Shown: piece after piece, positions 57,642 through 64,000 of the stretch
Position numbering within the stretch: the first letter of the stretch is position 1
Layout: each line of letters begins with the position of its first letter
Assembly: GCF_002196515.1 (NCBI RefSeq)
Contig: NZ_CP018835.1
Span: forward strand, 2,046,001-2,110,000
Origin: Vibrio gazogenes
GTDB lineage: Bacteria > Pseudomonadota > Gammaproteobacteria > Enterobacterales > Vibrionaceae
Length of the DNA: 64,000 nucleotides
Direction: 5' to 3'
Made by a program: the position numbers and the translations under genes
The notes under the pieces: generated by a model
What the model was told of the DNA's origin: nothing
Seen by the model: the letters and a program-made list of their open reading frames with translations, nothing else
The model's database searches: none

Positions 57642-57971
57642 ATGAAAAACGCAAAGCAATCGCGCTGTGTGATCGGGATTAAAGGGCAAAGCCCTGACCC
57701 CGATTACCCCGTCGATATCTGGTTCGACTCGCTGAAATCGGTGGTCAATGTGCTGTCGAAAGAAAACCAGCAACTGTTAAAAGTGATTGCCGAGCAACAG
57801 CCGCAATCAGTGACTGAGCTGGCAACACTTACAGGTTGAGCGGTTAGTTATGTGTCGAGAACACTGAAAACATTAGAAGTTGTGGGTATCGTTCAGTTGG
57901 TGAAATCGAATAAAAGTACCCCATCAAAGAGTATTTCTCTAATACACGCTAACTTTTTAGTGCTGGTTTGA
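57642..57971 (+). pseudogene. HTH regulator with an in-frame stop, upstream of the McrB-like gene
   Basis: MKNAKQSRCVIGIKGQSPDP begins a 65-codon frame that ends at a TGA (57837-57839) in the middle of a helix-turn-helix: LLKVIAEQQPQSVTELATLTG, stop, AVSYVSRTLKTLEVVGIVQLV, to a natural TGA at 57969-57971. Without that codon the protein would have about 109 residues and match small winged-helix regulators (HVO_A0114/MarR-like). A single CGA-to-TGA change would explain it. It ends 14 bases before the McrB-like start, so it was probably the module's own regulator. Confidence 0.72.
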
Positions 57972-57985
57972 ATTTAAGGATAGTT

Positions 57986-59935
57986 ATGAATCTCAAAGAG
58001 AAGTTAAGCAATTTCGTTAATGGTTGGGTGCAAGCAACAAAAGAGCAATTTACTGGTCATCCTATTGCAAATCTTTTTCGTCAAGATTTAAAAAATGAAA
58101 TCGAACAATTAGTAAAACAAGACTCCGATTTATTTGAGATTAAAGCAAGTGTTGGGGCTGGAAATTGGGCAAACGTACCTTGGCTATCGATTCTTAATCC
58201 AAAGATCACTACAACCACGCAAGATGGAATTTATCCGGTTTATCTGTTCAATGCAGATGGTTCAGGCTTTTACCTTTCGTTGAACCAAGGAACAACCATA
58301 CCTACTAAAAACTTAGGAAAGAAAAGAGCGGAAAAAAGAGCAGAGGATATAAAGAGGGTATTGTTATCTCAATTTCCTGGATTAAAGACTTGGGGTGTAC
58401 AGGAAATTGATTTGAAGGCAGAAACGTCGCTTGGAAAGTCATATGAAAAGCCAAATATTTCAGCGAAATTTTATAGCAGCGCTCGTCTTCCAGAAAGCGA
58501 TGAATTAATAACAGATCTTCAAGAATTATTACAGATATACAAGGACATAGAAGAATTTAAATTTGAACATTTATTAGAGGAAGAGGATTTTAGCCAGAGT
58601 AAGTCAAAAGAGCCTTTTACTATTCAGGGTGTCCCACTATCCAAACCCTTCCTCCTTCTCGCAGGCATCTCAGGTACAGGTAAAACCCGTTTTGTGCGTG
58701 AGCAAGCTAAGGCGTCTGGTAGTTTGGATGAAACTTATTGTTTGGTCTCAGTCCGCCCAGATTGGCACGAACCGAGTGACTTGCTGGGTTATGTATCTCG
58801 CCTTGGCCAACAACCACAATATATTGCCACCGACGTGTTGCGCTTCATCGTTCGCGCTTGGAAGGCCATTATTAAATCAATTGACTTTGATGCGAATGGC
58901 AAAGCTATTGATTGGACAGGTCGTGACTTACAAGACATTCCGCCCTACTGGCTTTGCTTAGATGAAATGAATTTAGCGCCCGTAGAACAATACTTTGCAG
59001 ACTACCTGTCGATTTTAGAAACGCGCTGTTGGAATGACCCTGATGTATCAGCAAACTCTGGCCGCGATTATATCTACCAGTGTGATCCACTGCTCAGCGC
59101 AGATGTTTTCAAAGATTTAGATAGTAACTTTGGCGAAAGCTACAACTCAGAAAAGATCAACGCAAAACCATCTACTCTTTTAGCCAAAGATCTTGGCTTA
59201 GATTTAACAACACCGCTAGAAAAAGACATTTGGGCTTACTTTTTAGAACACGGCATCAGCATTCCATTCAATTTGATTGTCGCGGGTACGGTGAATATGG
59301 ATGAAACCACGCATGGCTTTTCGCGCAAAGTGATTGACCGAGCGCTGAGCTTTGATTTTGGCGCGTTTTTCCCTAACGACTATAACGACTTTTTCACCCC
59401 AACCAGCTGCAATAAACGTCTTAGTTACCCCATTTGGTCAAATGCCAGTAAAGCGGATTTAGCCAATACCTTTGATGCGGATGGCGCTAAAACCGTTGCG
59501 TTTTTATCGGCCGTTAATGCAGTGCTAAAAAATACGCCGTTTGAATTAGCGTTTCGTGCGCTTAATGAACTACTCCTCGCGGTGGCCAGCAGCCAACCTC
59601 AAGACGACTTGACCCTAAAAGCCGTGTGGGACGACTTTATGATGTGTAAGGTTTTGCCGAGAATCGAAGGCGATATCGACAAACTGACCACATCCGATGG
59701 GAAGGCCTTGTTGGTAGAACTGAACACTGTACTGACTACTCAGTTAGCCCCAATTTGGTTCACATCTGAAACGGACGAAGCCAATCAACGCCCTGACTTG
59801 TATCGCGAGAAAATCGTGGCTGACGGTGCTACTGATGAGGAAAAAGTACTTCGCATACCTTGCCGTTCAAAAGCTAAGTTAAAGTGGATGAGCGAGCGAT
59901 TAGCCAGTGCCACTTTCACCAGTTTCTGGCCTTAA
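57986..59935 (+). CDS. McrB-like AAA+ GTPase with MrcB_N domain
   Basis: Start at ATG 57986, five bases after AAGGA, giving 649 residues. The N-terminal domain (about 10-120: GAGNWANVPWLSILNP, GIYPVYLFN, GFYLSLNQGTT) fits MrcB_N, a presumed modified-DNA reader. The AAA+ motor follows: Walker A GISGTGKTR (227-235), Walker B YWLCLDEMNLAP (Asp326, Glu327) and GTVNMDETTHGFSRKVIDRA (434-453), which replaces the NTAD loop of McrB. McrB-type motors use GTP to translocate DNA for a McrC nuclease. The nuclease gene follows 27 bases later. Intact and full length. Confidence 0.9.
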   Translation: MNLKEKLSNFVNGWVQATKEQFTGHPIANLFRQDLKNEIEQLVKQDSDLFEIKASVGAGNWANVPWLSILNPKITTTTQDGIYPVYLFNADGSGFYLSLNQGTTIPTKNLGKKRAEKRAEDIKRVLLSQFPGLKTWGVQEIDLKAETSLGKSYEKPNISAKFYSSARLPESDELITDLQELLQIYKDIEEFKFEHLLEEEDFSQSKSKEPFTIQGVPLSKPFLLLAGISGTGKTRFVREQAKASGSLDETYCLVSVRPDWHEPSDLLGYVSRLGQQPQYIATDVLRFIVRAWKAIIKSIDFDANGKAIDWTGRDLQDIPPYWLCLDEMNLAPVEQYFADYLSILETRCWNDPDVSANSGRDYIYQCDPLLSADVFKDLDSNFGESYNSEKINAKPSTLLAKDLGLDLTTPLEKDIWAYFLEHGISIPFNLIVAGTVNMDETTHGFSRKVIDRALSFDFGAFFPNDYNDFFTPTSCNKRLSYPIWSNASKADLANTFDADGAKTVAFLSAVNAVLKNTPFELAFRALNELLLAVASSQPQDDLTLKAVWDDFMMCKVLPRIEGDIDKLTTSDGKALLVELNTVLTTQLAPIWFTSETDEANQRPDLYREKIVADGATDEEKVLRIPCRSKAKLKWMSERLASATFTSFWP

Positions 59936-59962
59936 ACAATTGGCTTCAAGGAGGGTGAGCGC

Positions 59963-62518
59963 ATGCCAGAATTATTAAGGCTAAAAACAGACGAATTTTT
60001 ATTTACCATCAAAGCCGCATCGGTTGAAAGCCGAAGCCGCACCTTAAGCAAAACTTTGCTTACTCGCCGATGCACTAATTCTAATGTTTTTGTAAGAGTT
60101 GCTCCTGCAATAAAACTTAGCGAGCAACCACGAGGTTTTGTCGATGGCTCATGCTCATTTTTGAATGCGGTAGAAGACCTTAACCACACTGATCAAGTCA
60201 ATTTAGACTTCCCTATTTTTTTTGAGAACACGCTGTATCAAGTAGAGTGGATTTTTCTTAAAAAAGTACAATGGGCGAGCCTAAATCACCGCTCTAGGAC
60301 TGTTTGTGATGCATTTATATTTACTCCCAGTGAAGACGACTTGAGTGCACGTTTAACTGGCACCATCAATACAGGCAACGATGTGGGTTGGTTGCGTTTG
60401 CCACTCACTTTTGAGCTGAATGGCAAAACACAGACTCAGCATATTGCGTTTGAAGTGCTGCCAACCAAAATGGCATTGCACCAAGACTTGCCAGCTATGT
60501 ACCAAGCCATTGATAAGGTTTACCCCCTTTGGCGCTTTAGTTTGGTCGAAAAAACCGAACAAGACGCAGCAACCAGCCAGCAACGTGGGCATTTTCCACT
60601 GATGTGGTTGGCTAATTTTGCCGCGTTAAAGGAGCGTTTTGAGCAAGGCTTAAAAGTGATTTGTGCCGCACCGCATCGTCGCTTACAACCCACAGTAGCC
60701 AATATTAAAGCCGCCAAATTAAAAGGCCGCCTGCCTCATAAGTTAGCGGAGCAAGTCAAGCAAGACTTTACTAATGGCCAGTACGATAAACGCTACGCGG
60801 TCGAAAAAAAGCAACTGAGTGTTGATACTCCAGAAAACCGCTTTATCAAAATGGCGGTGAGTAAAAGCAAGCGGCAATTAGCGGAGTTTGAACAAAAGCT
60901 GAGGCAAAGTAACCAAGCGCCAGAGCGGCAACGGTTGTCGGATTCATTTTTAAATGAGCTACATAGTTGGCAACAACCGCTGCAAAAAGTGTTAGATCAG
61001 AGTTTTTTAAAAGAGGTTGGTGCACACACAGGGTTAAACCGTGAGTCTTTAGTGCTCCAGCAAAAAACCGGTTACAGCACGGTGTATCGTATTTGGCAGG
61101 AGCTGAAATTTTATTTAGAAGTGTTTGGCAATCAGTCGAGCATTTCGATGAAATCGGTGGCTGAGATTTACGAAGTGTGGTGCTTTTTGTGTTTAAAGCA
61201 GATTTTAGAGCAGGACCTTGGCTTTGAATTGGTGGAAAACGGTGCGGCAGAGTTAAAACAAAATGATTTTTTTGAGTATAGCTTTAAATTTAAAGAAGAT
61301 GGCATGTGTGGCGCTTTTCACTTTAAACGTGCTGATGGTGTGACGGCAAGATTAGCTCATGAACCGATTTTCAATAAAACGGGTAAAATACGTTCGTATC
61401 TAGTGAACCAAAAGCCAGATATTGTTTTGGAAGTGACATTACCTAAAAGCGCCCATTTAACAAAAGCAGACTCAGGCTCATCAGAAGAGAAGCAGTTTAT
61501 TTGGCTGTTTGATGCCAAGTACCGCATTAAAACCGAGAAAAGCCGCTTTGATGACAGCAATGAAGATATTGAAAGTACTGATTACGTACCAGACGATGCC
61601 ATTAATCAAATGCACCGTTATCGGGATGCACTCATCCGTTTATCAGAGCCGCGCTTGCTTGACTCTCCATCCAGTTCAATCGTAGGCCAACCTGCTAAAA
61701 AAAGCCGCCCAGTTTTTGGTGCGTTTGCTTTATACCCAGGTTTTTTTGACCAATCCATAACCCCAAACCCCTACGCAGCCGCTATAGAAGAAGTGGGTAT
61801 TGGCGCGTTTGCCCTGTTGCCTAGTCCAAATGAGCCCCGTCAAACTGATCTTAGCCAGACTGGGAGTGGTTATTCCGGTCACCAGTGGTTGCTAGAGTTC
61901 TTGCAAGCCCAAATTGGCACAGCACCAAATATACAAACAGGGCAAGGCAATGAAGCCATGTCCCCTGTGGCTGGGATGGCGGAAAGGCTCTACGTACAAG
62001 AAGCAGCACGCATACCGTATTACGGCATGCGCCAAGTACTGTACCCTGATTTGATACTTACTGCCGCATTAGGCCCCCAAAAAGGCCGAGACCCAAGCTA
62101 CCTCGAAAACTTCGAAAGTGGCCTTGCTTTGTGGTATCACATAAAAGTCAGAACGATTAAGCAACTAGAGAATAAAATAGGTTCTTATCATATTGCTGAT
62201 GAAATTCGCTATTTAGCGTTAGCAACGCCATCAACTCAGCATGTGGGTACTAAAACGATAACAAAGGTATGGCCTGTGAAACAGGTTGAAATTTTGCCAC
62301 GTAGTTCGATCACTGCCGATCAAGCCGGTAGGGCCGACGATTCCTCTGAACTCTATTATCTCTTTCAATTAGGCCGGCCGTTAACTCTTCAGAATCCTGT
62401 TACTCATGTTCCTTTACGAAACTTCAGCCACTCGATGAAACTCACAACCTTAACTCGCCTAGAGAGCGTCACTAAGTTTGCTGAGGTCGAAAAAGTCTAC
62501 GAAGAGGCAATGGTGTGA
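59963..62518 (+). CDS. McrC-like protein: DUF2357 plus PD-(D/E)XK nuclease
   Basis: 851 residues, with GGAGG before the ATG. The N-terminal half fits DUF2357 (beta-rich start, KRYAVEKKQLSVDTPENRFIK and a helical region). The nuclease core shows KPDIVLEVTLP (Asp486) and IWLFDAKYRI (Asp517-x-Lys519), the PD-(D/E)XK pattern. About 330 residues follow, including AFALYPG and GIGAFALLPSP. DUF2357/PD-(D/E)XK proteins are the McrC-like partners of McrB motors in type IV restriction. The long C-terminal part is unassigned and may add specificity. Appears intact. Confidence 0.85.
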   Translation: MPELLRLKTDEFLFTIKAASVESRSRTLSKTLLTRRCTNSNVFVRVAPAIKLSEQPRGFVDGSCSFLNAVEDLNHTDQVNLDFPIFFENTLYQVEWIFLKKVQWASLNHRSRTVCDAFIFTPSEDDLSARLTGTINTGNDVGWLRLPLTFELNGKTQTQHIAFEVLPTKMALHQDLPAMYQAIDKVYPLWRFSLVEKTEQDAATSQQRGHFPLMWLANFAALKERFEQGLKVICAAPHRRLQPTVANIKAAKLKGRLPHKLAEQVKQDFTNGQYDKRYAVEKKQLSVDTPENRFIKMAVSKSKRQLAEFEQKLRQSNQAPERQRLSDSFLNELHSWQQPLQKVLDQSFLKEVGAHTGLNRESLVLQQKTGYSTVYRIWQELKFYLEVFGNQSSISMKSVAEIYEVWCFLCLKQILEQDLGFELVENGAAELKQNDFFEYSFKFKEDGMCGAFHFKRADGVTARLAHEPIFNKTGKIRSYLVNQKPDIVLEVTLPKSAHLTKADSGSSEEKQFIWLFDAKYRIKTEKSRFDDSNEDIESTDYVPDDAINQMHRYRDALIRLSEPRLLDSPSSSIVGQPAKKSRPVFGAFALYPGFFDQSITPNPYAAAIEEVGIGAFALLPSPNEPRQTDLSQTGSGYSGHQWLLEFLQAQIGTAPNIQTGQGNEAMSPVAGMAERLYVQEAARIPYYGMRQVLYPDLILTAALGPQKGRDPSYLENFESGLALWYHIKVRTIKQLENKIGSYHIADEIRYLALATPSTQHVGTKTITKVWPVKQVEILPRSSITADQAGRADDSSELYYLFQLGRPLTLQNPVTHVPLRNFSHSMKLTTLTRLESVTKFAEVEKVYEEAMV

Positions 62519-62625
62519 AAAAGGGGGGTATCTATTATGCAGAAGGTGAAACTCGTGTTGAGTACCGTTTTGAATCCGACACATTATGGTTATCTCAAGC
62601 CATGATGGGTTTGGCCGTGGTATAG
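62515..62625 (+). pseudogene. Truncated RhuM-like gene coupled to the nuclease
   Basis: A GTG at 62515 overlaps the nuclease stop as GTGA. The frame reads KKGGIYYAEGETRVEYRF and LWLSQAMMGL, the N-terminus of virulence-RhuM family proteins, and breaks off after 36 codons where integrase-remnant sequence begins. RhuM-type genes often accompany restriction modules. It was probably the third gene of the operon before a deletion. Confidence 0.65.
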
Positions 62626-62633
62626 CGGATCAT

Positions 62634-62721
62634 CCAGTAAGGCGAGCCCTTCACCGTCTGCATATTTTTTGGGTTCGGCTTTGCTGTATGAAATTATCTG
62701 TTTTGCGGTGAGTTTTCCATG
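62634..62721 (-). pseudogene. Second integrase N-terminal remnant
   Basis: The minus strand reads GKLTAKQIISYSKAEPKKYADGEGLALL split by no stop (first ten residues GKLTAKQIIS), the N-terminus of a P4-type integrase different from that at 56361. The ATG is out of frame by one base and everything after about 30 residues is lost. It marks the right side of the island. Confidence 0.72.
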
Positions 62722-62831
62722 TTTACGCCATCGTTGCTGAAATAATGGAGGGGCAATAAAATGACCGCCCACCACTAAACAGGTGGTTGGTAACGGACAT
62801 CTGCAAACCGATTTGGACGGGTAAAATAAAA

Positions 62832-62875
62832 AAGCCCTGTATTTACAATGCTTTTTACAAGGTAATCCAGGGCTT
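62832..62875. repeat. Hairpin upstream of the second integrase remnant
   Basis: AAGCCCTG (62832-62839) and CAGGGCTT (62868-62875). The preceding AAAATAAAAAAGCCC and following TATTTACA closely resemble the hairpin at 56436-56463, which has the same place relative to the first integrase remnant. Confidence 0.55.
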
Positions 62876-63305
62876 CTAAGACATTCTTGGACGGATAACT
62901 TTCTACCCAAGAATCTATTCTATATTCTGGATCTGTTCGTCGAGCAATAAGTTTTATTACTTAAAAATCATAAACTTAGTAGTTTTGTGTTGTCTAATTA
63001 AGAATTTTACTACCCAATATACTACCCAGTTGGTTTAAGTTGCTATGTTTCTTACGTTGACAATAGTTCTGTTTTTGATGAAATAATCTTCACTCAGTCA
63101 CTCTAAGTTGTGACAGTATCCTGTAGTTCAACTATCGATTACTATGTCGCCAGAATATTAATGATAATGATGTTCATTTGTATGTGTTCTGTTTGACTAA
63201 TCGAAGCACCAAGCTGTCAGAGTGAGTTATATTTGTATACTAGTGTCATGTAATTCTGCCGTAAACAACTGTGCCTTTGTTTTAGGTGTTGCTACACCAG
63301 AGCAT
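62876..63305. other. Intergenic region right of the island
   Basis: About 430 AT-rich bases. TACTACCCA occurs twice, 12 bases apart (63008-63016 and 63020-63028), upstream of the integrase remnant: possible arm-type integrase sites or part of an attachment site. No tRNA or other RNA gene seen. Confidence 0.45.
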
Positions 63306-64000
63306 CTAGAGCAGAGCTCGATAGGCGTGAGCTTTAACCACCTCCTCCACCTTTGGCTTTCTTACTAAGTTCAAGAGTCTCACTTTAAGAGTGTATATTT
63401 TATTTTGATACCAGAAGAAGCCTTCCTTACCATGTAGATAATAATCTGGCTTTTTGGAAGTTAAGTTTTCCTCTGTGTCATCATAGATGCTTTCTTGAGC
63501 GGCAATGCTTTTTATGAAGTTGTCATAATCTTGTTCAGGGGCAGTCTGAATCTTAGGTGTACCTGCTTCTGGCTCTTCTTTTGGTATTGTTTTCCCTTTT
63601 CTAAATAGAGACGTAAATTTCAGTACAAATGTGCTGGTAGGTTCAATAAAACAAGGAAGAGTCACCTTGTCGATATCTGCCCGTCTTTGGTGAAAAACGA
63701 TTAATCCCATTTCTTCGAGTGATTTGATACTGACGGTTATCTTACGGCTGTTAGTTCCAAGTCTAGTGGCCAGCATTTTTATCCCCATTGGGATTCCGCC
63801 TAGTTTCTCATCATAATTTTTTGCTAGCAACATACACAAACAAATGAGAGTAGATTTTGGCTGTTGCCTGATGCTCTTTTCTTCGAAATAACGATAGATG
63901 TTTTGATACTCAACGAATTCATCAGCTATGGGTTTATTTCGAAATCTTGATTCGCTTAACGGACTGAATGGCATCAGGTAAGCGTCATCAAAAGGGGTGA
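63306..64000 (-). CDS. Unrecognised winged-helix-like protein (partial at the 5' end)
   Basis: At least 222 residues from the ATG at 63974; the frame stays open to the window edge, so it may start further on. Residues about 35-105 (KSTLICLCMLLAKNYDEKLGGIPMGIKMLATRLGTNSRKITVSIKSLEEMGLIVFHQRR) look like a winged helix of the replication-initiator or phage-regulator kind. The middle is polar (PKEEPEAGTPKIQTAPEQ) and the C-terminus basic. No family assigned. Probably part of a mobile or accessory segment. Confidence 0.65.
   Translation of the reverse strand, partial: TPFDDAYLMPFSPLSESRFRNKPIADEFVEYQNIYRYFEEKSIRQQPKSTLICLCMLLAKNYDEKLGGIPMGIKMLATRLGTNSRKITVSIKSLEEMGLIVFHQRRADIDKVTLPCFIEPTSTFVLKFTSLFRKGKTIPKEEPEAGTPKIQTAPEQDYDNFIKSIAAQESIYDDTEENLTSKKPDYYLHGKEGFFWYQNKIYTLKVRLLNLVRKPKVEEVVKAHAYRALL

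Noticed and set aside
1..64000. CRISPR arrays, tRNA, rRNA, origin of replication
   Set aside because: Looked for regular spaced repeats, cloverleaf-like sequences and DnaA-box clusters while reading; none found, though short or unusual tRNAs could be missed by eye.

Overview
The window looks like chromosome 1 of a Vibrio. It carries the order gorA-rlmJ-prlC-uvrD-(csrB-type sRNA)-ggt-rarD-recQ, a galactofuranose ABC importer, a Fur-boxed iron-type binding protein and a chemoreceptor, all typical of vibrios. The genus is an inference from gene content and order; no rRNA or tRNA gene is visible.

Layout. (a) 1-2964: end of a peptide-type ABC transporter (binding protein, then two permeases, with internal terminator; no ATPase genes in the window). 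(b) 3046-5313: a secreted SPOR-type protein and an orphan, Fur-boxed siderophore/haem-type binding protein. (c) 5397-9976, minus strand: ytfQRT-yjfF galactofuranose importer. (d) 10525-12534: chemoreceptor with PilJ-like sensor and a C-terminal PilZ domain. (e) 12618-29294: housekeeping core (gorA, rlmJ, prlC, a large PAP2 lipoprotein with autotransporter-type repeats, uvrD, yqfB, a CsrB-family RNA with a GacA/UvrY/VarA-type site, ggt, a LysE exporter, rarD, recQ and a DUF3630 gene), followed by a secreted lipase-like hydrolase at 29351-30439. (f) 30728-38728: a beta-glucoside/cellobiose PTS regulon: outer-membrane porin, two EIIC genes, EIIB, EIIA, GH1 6-phospho-beta-glucosidase and a LacI-type regulator, tied together by near-identical operator palindromes, one of them the centre of a 46-bp perfect palindrome.

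(g) 40047-55899: a clearly AT-richer, one-directional polysaccharide operon with an ops/JUMPStart leader: rmlBADC-type dTDP-rhamnose genes, Wzm/Wzt ABC exporter, a methyltransferase with C-terminal coiled coil, several (partly fused) glycosyltransferases, glf, ugd, an epimerase and galE. It should make and export a rhamnose- and galactofuranose-containing glycan (O-antigen or capsule type). An IS3-type remnant and a long hairpin lie on its left; a decayed integrase lies on its right.

(h) 55994-62900: a decayed integrative island. Two P4-type integrase remnants flank AlpA, a primase/DUF927-like tail, an HTH regulator with a nonsense codon, an intact two-gene McrB/McrC-like module (MrcB_N-AAA+ GTPase plus DUF2357/PD-(D/E)XK nuclease) and a truncated RhuM-like gene translationally coupled to it. 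(i) 63306-end: part of an unrecognised winged-helix-like gene.

In short, the core is ordinary Vibrio; the accessory material is the PTS regulon, the glycan operon and the restriction-like island.
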